Source: Methylobacteriaceae bacterium
Lineage (GTDB): Bacteria; Pseudomonadota; Alphaproteobacteria; Rhizobiales; Beijerinckiaceae
Direction: 5' to 3'
NCBI GenBank assembly: GCA_031272615.1
Contig: JAISTL010000334.1
Span: 1 to 26,128 of the forward strand
DNA: 26,128 bases
Under the pieces are notes generated by a model. The model was given only the letters and a program-made list of their open reading frames with translations, did no database searches and was not told the DNA's origin. The translations under genes were made by a program, and so were the position numbers. Below, piece after piece: positions 8,025-15,104 of the stretch. The stretch's first letter is position 1. Every line of letters begins with the position of its first letter.

Positions 8025-8545
8025 GATTGCTCCCCATCCATGTCAGCGATTGAGAACGGCCAATGGATTCGCACCGTCGGACGGATTCTCTTTGTTGAGG
8101 TTCATCAGTGTCCGGACCCCTCTGTTGATCCCGATACTGATCGCTACGGAAATTGCCTATTATTTGAATTTTGTGTGATACATTGAGACGATATCCCACC
8201 ATGATTTCGCCTATATTGCATCTTGCAATTACAAAATGCAATAGGTTATGCACATTTTTTTAATTTTTTTTGCCTCCCGGGAAACGACATCCAGGCGGCA
8301 TCGTCTCCGGCCGACATCGGGGTAACCGGCGCAATGGAAAGGAAATCCGGGATGAAAACGCTTATCGGCGTGTCCGGGGAAAGCAGCCGGAGGCGCCTGT
8401 CGGGAGGCTGCGCCGCCGAATTCCGGCGGGGACACGGAGCCTCCGCTTACCGGTTCATCGAAACGGGAACAGCCCCGGCGCCGGGTATTGGATAACGGAA
8501 ACGCCGGGCAGGCAAGGACGACCGGATGACCCGATGCCCGCGTGT
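8025..8545. other. Gene-free regulatory gap between regulator and catabolic genes
   Basis: No convincing gene lies in these 521 bases. The half nearer the dehydrogenase is AT-rich and holds the promoter/operator candidate at 8213-8243 and two T-runs (8255-8261 and 8264-8271). The half nearer the regulator is GC-rich, with a hairpin CCGCCG-AATTC-CGGCGG (8413-8429) and a 12-bp palindrome CCCGGCGCCGGG (about 8474-8485). Neither is followed by a T-run, so no clear terminator for the regulator gene is seen. Confidence 0.6.
8213..8243 (-). promoter_or_regulatory. Candidate promoter with overlapping operator for the catabolic operon
   Basis: On the minus strand TTGCAT (8241-8236), a 17-bp spacer and CAATAT (8218-8213) form a weak sigma70-like promoter. 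The same bases form a perfect inverted repeat, TATTGCAT (8214-8221) and ATGCAATA (8236-8243), spaced by 14. A smaller TTGCA-TCT-TGCAA repeat (8216-8228) is nested inside. An A-tract pair lies just upstream of the -35 box on this strand and could act as an UP element. The regulator gene lies immediately upstream, so a GntR operator is the natural reading. The transcript would start near 8206, giving a leader of about 180 bases. Confidence 0.45.
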
Positions 8546-8563
8546 TCAGGCCGCGTGTTCAGG
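8538..8563. repeat. 13-bp perfect tandem duplication across the regulator stop codon
   Basis: CCGCGTGTTCAGG occurs twice back to back (8538-8550 and 8551-8563). Because 13 is not a multiple of three, the second copy on the minus strand is read in a shifted frame and supplies the TGA stop of the GntR gene at 8546-8548. Confidence 0.9.
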
Positions 8564-9457
8564 CACTCCGGCAAGGAACTCGCGCTTCGTCTCCAGCGCT
8601 CCCTTGAGGTGGTTGCGCATCAGTTCCGCCGCGGCGACGTTATCGTCATGCTCCAGCAAATCGGCGATTTCCAGATGCTCGCTGCACTGTTTGAGCAAAC
8701 GGTCGCGATTGAGTCGATGGCTGCGGAAATCCAGCAACAGACGTATGCGATCGATTTTCTTCAGCGCGTCCACAAAGAACGGGTTATTGGAAAACCCCGC
8801 CAACGTTTGATGAAAATGTGAGTTGACGAAGAAAATTTTGGAGGGCGACAGTTTGTGCAAGCCGCCTTTCAACAGAAACACCTGTCGCTCCGACAACTCC
8901 CGCAGCACCTTTTTGTCGGCTTGGAATGTCGGTTCGAGCAGAGCGGCCGGCTCGATCGCCATGCGGAACCGGTAGCCTTTCTCATAAGCCTGCTGCGATA
9001 CCATCACCGACAGGAAACGCCAGCCGTGCCCCGGCAGACGCTCGACCCACAGATCCTCGGCGGCGCGCTGCAACACCCTGAACAACTGACCACGCGCCAC
9101 CGAATAATGGCGCATCAGATCGTTCTCACTGATGCGCTCCTCGATGCGACCGGCCAGCCAGTCTTCCGCCAGACGGTAGTACAACGGATCATCCATCAGC
9201 GACGAGGCTTCGAGGCTCGCCTCCTCGCGATCAAGGAGCTCGCCGCCATCGACGGCCAAAAAAAACCCACGGTTTTTCTCACACCGGATAATGCCCTCCC
9301 CGGCCAGCTGGATCAATGCCGTACGTACCGGATTTCGGGACACATAAAACAAATCGGCGAGCGCCTGTGCGCCGAGGTGCGTGCCGGCGGGCAAGCGGTT
9401 GACCCGGACGTATTCGATGATTTTTCCGGCAACGTATGCGGGCAGTGTTCCAGCCAT
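8546..9457 (-). CDS. GntR-family regulator with tandem winged-helix domains and an FCD ligand domain
   Basis: A 303-residue DNA-binding regulator. Residues 8-69 form a GntR winged helix (the recognition region is LADLFYVSRNPVRTALIQL). Residues 91-150 form a second one, containing SENDLMRHYSVARGQLFRVL and ending LPGHGWRF, which replays the helix-turn-helix-wing pattern. The rest is an all-helical FCD effector domain with RMAIEP, HFHQTL and EHLEIADLLEHDD; the usual Asp three residues before FH appears to be Asn. The start is ATG 9457 because a good promoter (9489-9517) places the transcript start near 9482. Longer ORF starts at 9511 and 9550 fall in or before that promoter. The ribosome site is weak. 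It probably controls the downstream catabolic genes in response to a carboxylic acid. Confidence 0.85.
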   Translation of the reverse strand: MAGTLPAYVAGKIIEYVRVNRLPAGTHLGAQALADLFYVSRNPVRTALIQLAGEGIIRCEKNRGFFLAVDGGELLDREEASLEASSLMDDPLYYRLAEDWLAGRIEERISENDLMRHYSVARGQLFRVLQRAAEDLWVERLPGHGWRFLSVMVSQQAYEKGYRFRMAIEPAALLEPTFQADKKVLRELSERQVFLLKGGLHKLSPSKIFFVNSHFHQTLAGFSNNPFFVDALKKIDRIRLLLDFRSHRLNRDRLLKQCSEHLEIADLLEHDDNVAAAELMRNHLKGALETKREFLAGVPEHAA

Positions 9458-9488
9458 GGCACTATGAGGAAAAAGAATGGGAAAAAAC

Positions 9489-9517
9489 AATATAGGAGAT
9501 TTTCGCGGCATCGTCAA
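9489..9517 (-). promoter_or_regulatory. Sigma70-like promoter of the GntR-family regulator gene
   Basis: On the minus strand TTGACG (9517-9512), a spacer of exactly 17 bp and TATATT (9494-9489) each differ from consensus at one position. Transcription would start near 9482, 25 bases before the ATG at 9457. This supports that start codon. Confidence 0.7.
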
Positions 9518-9542
9518 GCGGGCAAAAGTCGAACGGCTTGAC
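9513..9542. promoter_or_regulatory. Inverted repeat overlapping the regulator -35 box (possible operator)
   Basis: GTCAAGC (9513-9519) and GCTTGAC (9536-9542) form a perfect 7-bp inverted repeat with 16 bases between the arms. One arm overlaps the -35 element of the regulator promoter. Autoregulation is plausible. The arm sequence differs from the TTGCAT-type repeat in front of the catabolic genes, so the same protein need not bind both. Confidence 0.4.
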
Positions 9543-9766
9543 ATCCGCATACTGGTTTCCTGAATACTATACAGTTATTTTCCATCGTCGACCATTCAAC
9601 ATTTATTACTTTCACCCTGCAATAATGTACAAGATGAGCGAAGTATAGCCTGATACGACTACGCCCGCACAGGCGTCAGCGTCACGATACTCCCGGAGGG
9701 CGCGCCGGATGAACAGAAACCAGCATTCAGCCGGTTTTCCTGCAAAACCGGTCCGGCGGGAAGCGC

Positions 9767-10594
9767 TTATCGCGGGGCATACATGGTGCGGATAGAGTTC
9801 AGATACGTCCACGCCTTGCGCATGTTGCCCAGGGCATCTTCCGGCTGGGCGATTTCCACGGAAAGAAAACCGTCATAATTTGTTGCCTTGAGCGCCTTGA
9901 CAAACGAAACAAAATCCAACCCGTTTGTCCCCGGGGCGGCGCGTTTTCGGTCAGCGACATGGATGTGGGCAATATGGCCTGCGGCTTCGATAACGCCGCT
10001 GGTCACCGAACCGTCTTCAATGTCCATATGGCAGGTATCCAACAGCAGCCCGAGGCTGCCCGCGCCGATCTGCTCCACCCACATGACTCCGTCACGGGTG
10101 GAATTGATGTTGTTCAAAGTCCCCCTTTCCTGGGGTTCCAGGGCAATCATCACACCCTTTTTTTCGGCGTATTCACAAATCTCCAGAAAACTTTCCCGCA
10201 TGAACCGCCAACCGGAAGAGCGATCGGCCGGCGGCAGATTTCCGCGCAGTTTCCCGACGTTGACCGGAACGCGCCCGTAGCGGACGGCAAAATCCACCAG
10301 CTCCTTGGTTCTGTCGATGGCCTCCCGGCGTTTTTCCTCCGGAATTGCACTCAGAGTCAGATGATCCTGCGCCACCAGCGGACCACTTCCGATGCAGCAG
10401 ACCTCCAGGCCCGTCCGCTCCAGCTGCCGGTCAAGGGCGGCGCAGTCAAGGGATTTCTGGTCGCGCACGAACAATTCGACACCGTCATAGCCGATTTCCG
10501 CAATGTCCCGGAGAGTTCCCTCCAAGCCGTTGCCGCGGTAAGCGGCCACTTTGATGTTTGAGTCCGGCAACAGCACACAGGATGCAATCTTCAT
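9767..10594 (-). CDS. Sugar phosphate isomerase/epimerase-like TIM-barrel protein
   Basis: A 275-residue protein of the xylose-isomerase-like TIM-barrel family (AP-endonuclease-2 fold). Members isomerise or epimerise sugars, ketoses, keto-acids or inositols with a divalent metal held by Glu, Asp, His and Glu. Likely ligands visible here are Glu in IALEPQERG, Asp in LLLDTCHM, the His pair in IAHIHVADRK and Glu in FLSVEIAQ, in the family order. No signal peptide, so cytoplasmic. The ATG at 10594 has a GGGGA stretch upstream. It is the last gene of the aminotransferase-rpe set, 62 bp after rpe. Hydroxypyruvate isomerase, tagatose epimerase or 2-keto-myo-inositol dehydratase-type functions all share this fold, so no specific reaction is assigned. 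Confidence 0.8.
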   Translation of the reverse strand: MKIASCVLLPDSNIKVAAYRGNGLEGTLRDIAEIGYDGVELFVRDQKSLDCAALDRQLERTGLEVCCIGSGPLVAQDHLTLSAIPEEKRREAIDRTKELVDFAVRYGRVPVNVGKLRGNLPPADRSSGWRFMRESFLEICEYAEKKGVMIALEPQERGTLNNINSTRDGVMWVEQIGAGSLGLLLDTCHMDIEDGSVTSGVIEAAGHIAHIHVADRKRAAPGTNGLDFVSFVKALKATNYDGFLSVEIAQPEDALGNMRKAWTYLNSIRTMYAPR

Positions 10595-10656
10595 GGTTGG
10601 TTTCCCCTTTTTTGCTTCTTTCGGCCGTACAACAATCTGCCGCGAATGAACCCAAG

Positions 10657-11331
10657 CTACACCGCGGTGGTTTCAACCGCGCTGCGGACGGCGGCGATAT
10701 TGGCGGCGTAAGCGTCTTCGCCGCCGCGGAACACCGCCGAGCCCGCCACCAGCACATTGGCGCCCGCTTCCCATACCTTCGGCGCGGTGGCGGCGGTGAT
10801 GCCGCCGTCCACTTCGATATCCACGTTCCGCCCTTCCGTCCATGAGCGGATGAGGCGGATTTTGTCCAGCACCGCCGGAATGAACGCCTGCCCGCCGAAA
10901 CCGGGGTTGACCGTCATGCACAGAATGAGATCGACATCCCCCAGCAACGGCTCGACGGCCGCCGCCGGTGTGCCCGGGTTGAGGGCGAGCCCCGCCCTGC
11001 AGCCCAGTTCGCGGATGGTTTGCAGCGAGCGGTGCACATGGGCGCCGGCCTCGGCGTGGACGGTGACGATATCCGCCCCCGCCCCGGCAAAGGCCTCGAG
11101 ATAGGCATCGACCGGGGCAATCATCAGGTGGACGTCGAACACCTTGTCGCTGTGGCGGCGCAAAGCCTTGACGACAGCGGGGCCGATGGTGATGTTCGGC
11201 ACGAAATGCCCGTCCATCACATCGATGTGAATCCAGTCGGCGCCGGCGCGGTCCACGGCCCGCACCTCTTCGCCCAAGCGGGCAAAATCGGAGGCGAGAA
11301 GACTTGGGGCGATAATGAGCGGCCTGGTCAT
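10657..11331 (-). CDS. rpe: Ribulose-phosphate 3-epimerase
   Basis: A 224-residue TIM barrel that interconverts D-ribulose 5-phosphate and D-xylulose 5-phosphate in the pentose phosphate pathway. All family blocks are visible: APSLLASDF at the start, [12 protein letters not shown] with a catalytic Asp and metal-binding His, [17 protein letters not shown] closing over the phosphate, and IEVDGGI with the second catalytic Asp. Length is normal. The ATG at 11331 lies four bases after the aminotransferase stop, so the two genes are probably translationally coupled. Its place between an aminotransferase and a sugar isomerase-like gene is unusual for a housekeeping rpe. It may be a second copy used with its neighbours, acting on a related sugar phosphate such as allulose 6-phosphate. 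Confidence 0.93.
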   Translation of the reverse strand: MTRPLIIAPSLLASDFARLGEEVRAVDRAGADWIHIDVMDGHFVPNITIGPAVVKALRRHSDKVFDVHLMIAPVDAYLEAFAGAGADIVTVHAEAGAHVHRSLQTIRELGCRAGLALNPGTPAAAVEPLLGDVDLILCMTVNPGFGGQAFIPAVLDKIRLIRSWTEGRNVDIEVDGGITAATAPKVWEAGANVLVAGSAVFRGGEDAYAANIAAVRSAVETTAV

Positions 11332-11335
11332 CGGT

Positions 11336-12433
11336 TCATCCGTTCAACAATTCCAGCAGCGGGTGCAGGCTGTCGGGCACGCGCAGACGCACGGCGCTCT
11401 TGTCCAGCCAGACATCGCCGCCCATTTCGGTGACAACGCCCTTTTTGCGCAGACTGTCATAAAGGTCGCCGCCCGCCGGGTCAATGAGCGCCGAAATCGG
11501 CACACGATTGTCGGTGACGTGGTGCTTCAGCCGTTTCAACCCGGCAAGCATACCGCCTTTGATGGCGGCAATTTCCCGGCGGCTGCGCGGCAGGAATTCC
11601 TCGTCCTCGAGGGCGATTTCCGCCAGCAGCGCCGCCTGCTGCGTCACCGCGAAGGGCGAACTGACCTTCTCGCAATAGTTGATGACCCCGGCGTCGGCGA
11701 TGATATAGCCGATGCGCAGGCCCGCCATGCCGTAACCCTTGGAAAAGGTGCGCGCGACGATGAGGTTGGGATATTCCGGTTTCAGGCTGACGGCGGATTC
11801 CTCTTTGGTGATGAAGTCCGCGTAGGCTTCGTCGATGAGCACCGCCGTGCCGAAACCGGCGGCGCGCTTGAGAATCGCCTCCAGCTGCTCCAGCGGGATG
11901 ACCTGCCCGGTGGGGTTGTTGGGGTTGTCGATATAGGCCAGGGACTGTTCGCCGGTGAGCGCCGCCATAAAGGCGTCGGCATCGAAGGCGCAGCCGGGCT
12001 TTTGCCGCATGTCGACGGTTTGATAGACGCCGCCGAGGCTTTCAACGGCGGCGGCGAAATCGGCGAATTGCGGCAGATAGCCCAGAACCCTGGTGCCTTC
12101 GCCGACAAAGGCGCGGCACACCACCTCCAACGCTTCCATGGAGCCGCCGTACACCCGGGTTTCGTCCGGCGTCACCCTGGCCTGGTGCTGCCAGAACCGG
12201 CAGATCGCCTCCAGCGTCGACGTGAAGGGGTGGGGCGGATAGGACCAGAACGGAAAGGGCATCTCCCTGGCCGCGAGCTTCACGGTTTCCGGGCAGCCGA
12301 AGGGGTTCACCCCGAGGGAGCAATCCAGGAGTATCCTGTAGTCCGCGTAGATATCCGGCTTGACGTAGCTGAGCTTGTCATAACCGATGAGGCAGGGTTT
12401 GAAGCGCAGGGGTTTGTTGCCGTTGGTCGTCAT
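11336..12433 (-). CDS. HisC-like class I/II pyridoxal-phosphate aminotransferase
   Basis: A 365-residue fold-type-I aminotransferase in the histidinol-phosphate aminotransferase/CobD group. Landmarks are CSLGVNPFG near the start, YGGSMEAL at the phosphate-binding turn, DNPNNPTG (about 169-176), IDEAYADF with the cofactor-contacting Asp and Tyr (about 200-207), and [15 protein letters not shown] with the Schiff-base Lys at about 232. The substrate-binding Arg in VRLRVPD near the C terminus is also present. The start is ATG 12433 behind GGAG; the longer ATG at 12451 lacks a ribosome site. A candidate promoter overlaps the terminator of the upstream permease gene. It leads the set with rpe and the TIM-barrel gene. 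Context does not support histidine biosynthesis; the amino donor and acceptor are unknown. Confidence 0.85.
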   Translation of the reverse strand: MTTNGNKPLRFKPCLIGYDKLSYVKPDIYADYRILLDCSLGVNPFGCPETVKLAAREMPFPFWSYPPHPFTSTLEAICRFWQHQARVTPDETRVYGGSMEALEVVCRAFVGEGTRVLGYLPQFADFAAAVESLGGVYQTVDMRQKPGCAFDADAFMAALTGEQSLAYIDNPNNPTGQVIPLEQLEAILKRAAGFGTAVLIDEAYADFITKEESAVSLKPEYPNLIVARTFSKGYGMAGLRIGYIIADAGVINYCEKVSSPFAVTQQAALLAEIALEDEEFLPRSRREIAAIKGGMLAGLKRLKHHVTDNRVPISALIDPAGGDLYDSLRKKGVVTEMGGDVWLDKSAVRLRVPDSLHPLLELLNG

Positions 12434-12465
12434 GGTTCGTTCTCCGGGCATCGTTGTCGGCGGAG

Positions 12466-12495
12466 CTTATAACAAAACCGGGGCGGTTCCCGCAA
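12466..12495 (-). promoter_or_regulatory. Candidate promoter of the aminotransferase-rpe set
   Basis: On the minus strand TTGCGG (12495-12490), 18 bases and TATAAG (12471-12466) would start RNA near 12459, 26 bases before the ATG at 12433. The -10 box is good and the -35 box is poor. The promoter lies inside the end of the preceding terminator hairpin. Confidence 0.35.
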
Positions 12496-12540
12496 TGCCG
12501 TTTGCGTGTTCACGCACAAACGGCACGGGAACTCCCCGGT
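12477..12540 (-). terminator. Large Rho-independent terminator after the YkvI-type permease
   Basis: Three stacked complementary blocks make a long hairpin: ACCGGGG (12477-12483) with CCCCGGT (12534-12540), GTTCCCG (12486-12492) with CGGGAAC (12526-12532), and GCCGTTT (12497-12503) with AAACGGC (12518-12524). On the minus strand the stem ends in CCCCGG followed by TTTTGTT, as expected for termination of the permease transcript, whose stop is at 12569. Confidence 0.8.
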
Positions 12541-12568
12541 GTTTCAGTTCGTTTCTTCAGCCGTAGCG

Positions 12569-13765
12569 TCAGCCTTTTTTGTTGACCAGACCGTAAATCT
12601 GGCGCGCGGCAATGCACAGGAAGAAGAAAATGCCGACATATCCCATCTTGGGATAGATGAAGCCGACGAGCCACCAGAAATCGGACAGGCTGACGACATA
12701 GGCGATCAGTGTCAGAGCGATGGCCACCACCGCGTAGCCGATGGTTCCCTCCTTTGTGAGTTTTTCAGGCAGGAGGAAGCCGAGGCCTTTGGACACCTGG
12801 TCCGTCGCCACCCACAACATGGGCGCGGCGGTGGAATAGATTTCGCCGACGAGAACCACGGCAAAAATTGTCCTCAGAACGCCGGTCAATTTGTCGGCCA
12901 GGATGAGGTTGGGAACGTCGGCCGTGCCGACTTCGCCGGCATAGGCGAGATGGGCGGCCACCAGCAGAACGCCGGCCAGCATCAACGCGACGCCGCCGGC
13001 GATGGAGCCGAAAAACGCCTCATTGCGGGTTTTGGCGTTGGCGCCCATGGCGGCCATGAACGGCACCGAACCGGTGACGTTATACGCCACATAGAGGATG
13101 CCGGCGAACCACCAGAGACTGATGGGCAGGCCATCGGCCCGGTTCATGCCGACTTGCGCCACTGCGGCATCGGCCTTGGCCAGACCGGAGGAATCCTGCA
13201 ACAGCACGCCCACGGCGATGAAGATGGTGAGAAAGATGGTCAAGGGCCCGAGGGTGCCGATGATATCGATGATGCGCCGCAGGCCGAACAGCACGCTGAT
13301 GAGCGATACCGCCGCCATGAAGACGCAGCCCCATTTGAAGGGAATGCCGAACAATTCGGTGTCTCCCAGGCCGTAATACTGGTCAACCGTGGCGCCGGCG
13401 CCCGAGAACATGATGCAGACCACCAGGAACAGGAAGAACGGGATGAACCATTCAAACACCGTGCTGATCACCTTGCCGACCCAATAGAGCGGAGTGCCCG
13501 GCTCATTGGAAAAGATGAACCAGTGGTCGAAGGGATGGGCGCTCTCGACAGGGTCGTTTTTGGCGTCGAAGCCGCGGCACATGATGGCGACTCCGGTCCA
13601 CACAAACAGCGCCATGCTGATGAAGGCGCCGTAAATTCCGTTGATGCCGAAGGCGGAGAAGAACTGCATGATCTCCTGGCCGGTTGCGAACCCGGACCCG
13701 ATGATGAAGGCAACGAAGGCCCCGCCGAATTTTATGACGTTAATTATACTGGTTTTTTCATTCAT
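12569..13765 (-). CDS. YkvI-family inner-membrane permease (APC-like fold)
   Basis: A 398-residue integral membrane protein with about ten to eleven hydrophobic helices. The first helix reads GGAFVAFIIGSGFATGQEIM; the broken GSGFATGQE unit is the hallmark of the YkvI family, which belongs to the amino acid/sodium-symporter-like (LeuT-fold) group. Other helices contain AAMGANAKTRNE and GEIYSTAAPMLW. Length is close to family members, and the protein appears intact, ending in NKKG. The ATG at 13765 has GGGAG nine bases upstream. It is a single-gene unit ending in a strong terminator, in the same orientation as the aminotransferase set. Substrates of YkvI proteins are largely undetermined. An amino-compound substrate would suit the neighbouring aminotransferase, but that is inference. 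Confidence 0.82.
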   Translation of the reverse strand: MNEKTSIINVIKFGGAFVAFIIGSGFATGQEIMQFFSAFGINGIYGAFISMALFVWTGVAIMCRGFDAKNDPVESAHPFDHWFIFSNEPGTPLYWVGKVISTVFEWFIPFFLFLVVCIMFSGAGATVDQYYGLGDTELFGIPFKWGCVFMAAVSLISVLFGLRRIIDIIGTLGPLTIFLTIFIAVGVLLQDSSGLAKADAAVAQVGMNRADGLPISLWWFAGILYVAYNVTGSVPFMAAMGANAKTRNEAFFGSIAGGVALMLAGVLLVAAHLAYAGEVGTADVPNLILADKLTGVLRTIFAVVLVGEIYSTAAPMLWVATDQVSKGLGFLLPEKLTKEGTIGYAVVAIALTLIAYVVSLSDFWWLVGFIYPKMGYVGIFFFLCIAARQIYGLVNKKG

Positions 13766-14200
13766 ACCCGTTGACTCCCTCCGCCCTGACGCCGCCGCCC
13801 GGGGGGTGCTGAAAACTCTTCAAAATCAATAACTCAAGATGCCGCGCCCCGGGAAATGCTTATATTTCAGGCGTGGCCGCCGGCTCTGCCGAAACCGGCG
13901 GCGCGCAACCTATCACCATCGTTGTGGCAAAACAATCATAGAGTTCTCGTAAAAAAGACCAAAGCGACCGGTTAAAACCACTTTTCACAACCGTTATGGG
14001 CAAAAACCGGCGGAAAACGCCGGCGGTGCGAGGCGGTTCTTCACCGAATCCCCGGCGGGTGCGGCAGCAACGCACCACCGCGGCGATTTCTTGCAAAAAC
14101 GACGTCATTCGCTGTTGTGCGAGCAGGATGATTTCATTATTCAGGACAATGTTTCTTGCCTGATTTCAGCCGTCGTTCCATCCCGAGGAGCAACCCGGAA
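13766..14200. other. Gene-free region between divergent permease and Sel1-repeat genes
   Basis: No convincing gene is seen in these 435 bases. On the minus strand TTGGTC (13962-13957), 16 bases and TATGAT (13940-13935) could be the permease promoter. Its RNA leader would contain a hairpin with 8-bp arms GCCGCCGG (13876-13883) and CCGGCGGC (13895-13902). A terminator-like hairpin lies at 14002-14023. No clear plus-strand promoter for the Sel1 gene was found, although one must lie nearby. Confidence 0.45.
14002..14023 (-). terminator. Terminator-like hairpin on the minus strand, owner unknown
   Basis: CCGGCG (14007-14012) and CGCCGG (14018-14023) flank a GAAAA loop, and five A bases (14002-14006) give a T-run on the minus strand just after the stem. 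It resembles a short Rho-independent terminator, yet no minus-strand gene precedes it. It could end antisense or small-RNA transcription. Confidence 0.4.
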
Positions 14201-14986
14201 ATGATTAATCCTTTGATGCTCTTGAGAATTTTCTTCGTGCTCGGCATCTCCCTCGCCGTCTGCGCCCCCGGATTTGCCGATGTGGAGAGCGGACTGGCGG
14301 CGCTTCAGGACGGCGACTCCGCCACCGCCGAAAAGGAACTGCGGCCGCCGGCGGAACAGGGAGACAGTCAGGCCCAGTATTATCTGGGCGCCGTGCTGAT
14401 CATCCGGGTTGTGGAAAACGCGCCCGACGGCGACGGCGCGCAAACCCCGGAAGGCAAGGAAGCGATTTCGTGGCTGGAAAAATCGGCCAACCAGGGTGAG
14501 GAGGAAGCCCAGCTCATGCTCAGCGACATCTATTTCGGCGAGCTGGAAGGGATGGGCGGCGCGGTCGATACCGCCAAGGGAATGGACTGGATGCTCAAAG
14601 CCGCCGAAAGCGGCAGCGCCACGGGGCAGTATTATGCCGGTTCCCGCTATTACGAAGGCGCCGAGGGCATGGAACCCGATTGCGCCAAAGCGCTGGACTG
14701 GCTGGAAAAGGCCGCGGCGCAGGAGGCCGTCGGCGCCGAAATGAAACTGTGGGAGTATTTCAGCGAAGGGCACTGCGGCGCTCCGGATTATCCCAAGGGC
14801 ATTGAATGGTTGACCAGGGCGGCCGACCGGGAAGACTCGGCCGCGCAGTATATGCTCGGGGAAATCTATCTGCTGGGGATCGGCGTGCCGATTGACGACG
14901 CCAAGGGCTTCGCGTGGATGCGCAAGGCGCGGGACCTGGGCAGCGCCGAAGCCGAGGATATTCTCGCGCTTTACGGCAAAGAGTGA
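14201..14986 (+). CDS. Exported Sel1-repeat protein (first of two tandem paralogs)
   Basis: A 261-residue protein with a Sec signal peptide (hydrophobic stretch LMLLRIFFVLGISLAVCA, cleavage near GFADVE) followed by about six Sel1-like helical repeats. Examples are AEQGDSQAQYYLGAV, ANQGEEEAQLMLSDIYF, AESGSATGQYYAGSRYY and ADREDSAAQYMLGEIYL, each with the Ala-x-x-Gly and Ala-x-x-x-Leu spacing typical of Sel1. Such solenoids bind protein partners, so a periplasmic scaffold role is likely. The start is ATG 14201 with GAGGAG ten bases upstream; the longer frame from 14156 would bury the signal sequence. A paralog follows 118 bp later. Function is not known for this type. Confidence 0.85.
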   Translation: MINPLMLLRIFFVLGISLAVCAPGFADVESGLAALQDGDSATAEKELRPPAEQGDSQAQYYLGAVLIIRVVENAPDGDGAQTPEGKEAISWLEKSANQGEEEAQLMLSDIYFGELEGMGGAVDTAKGMDWMLKAAESGSATGQYYAGSRYYEGAEGMEPDCAKALDWLEKAAAQEAVGAEMKLWEYFSEGHCGAPDYPKGIEWLTRAADREDSAAQYMLGEIYLLGIGVPIDDAKGFAWMRKARDLGSAEAEDILALYGKE

Positions 14987-15104
14987 TTTGATTGGCCGCC
15001 GGCGGAATTTTCATGCGTTTGCCGCCCTGTTGAAGTATATGGTGACGACGCCCGTATTTTGGCCGCGCGATTCGCGCCGGCTTGCAACTGTCAGGAAATG
15101 TCTC

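Larger units (their letters stand above)
9458..9766. other. Gene-free spacer upstream of the regulator
   Basis: Apart from the regulator promoter and inverted repeat described separately, the part from 9545 to 9650 is AT-rich with no second convincing promoter. A hairpin CCGGTTTT-CCTGC-AAAACCGG (9731-9751) lies just downstream of the epimerase gene stop at 9767. It may end that transcript, though no T-run follows on the minus strand. No credible ORF is seen. Confidence 0.55.

Noticed and set aside
7921..8253. 110-codon minus-strand ORF spanning the promoter gap into the dehydrogenase
   Set aside because: It begins inside the candidate operator and overlaps the dehydrogenase N terminus out of frame, with no recognisable domain.
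11315..12472. 385-codon plus-strand frame opposite the aminotransferase
   Set aside because: Antisense shadow. The opposite strand has all aminotransferase motifs, and this frame has none.
12506..13774. 422-codon plus-strand frame opposite the YkvI permease
   Set aside because: Its composition (dense His, Glu, Asp, Gly) is the typical antisense shadow of a membrane protein. It has no recognisable fold or ribosome site.
13860..14108. 82-codon minus-strand ORF in the divergent gap
   Set aside because: No family pattern and no good ribosome site. It overlaps both hairpins of the gap, so it is more likely non-coding.
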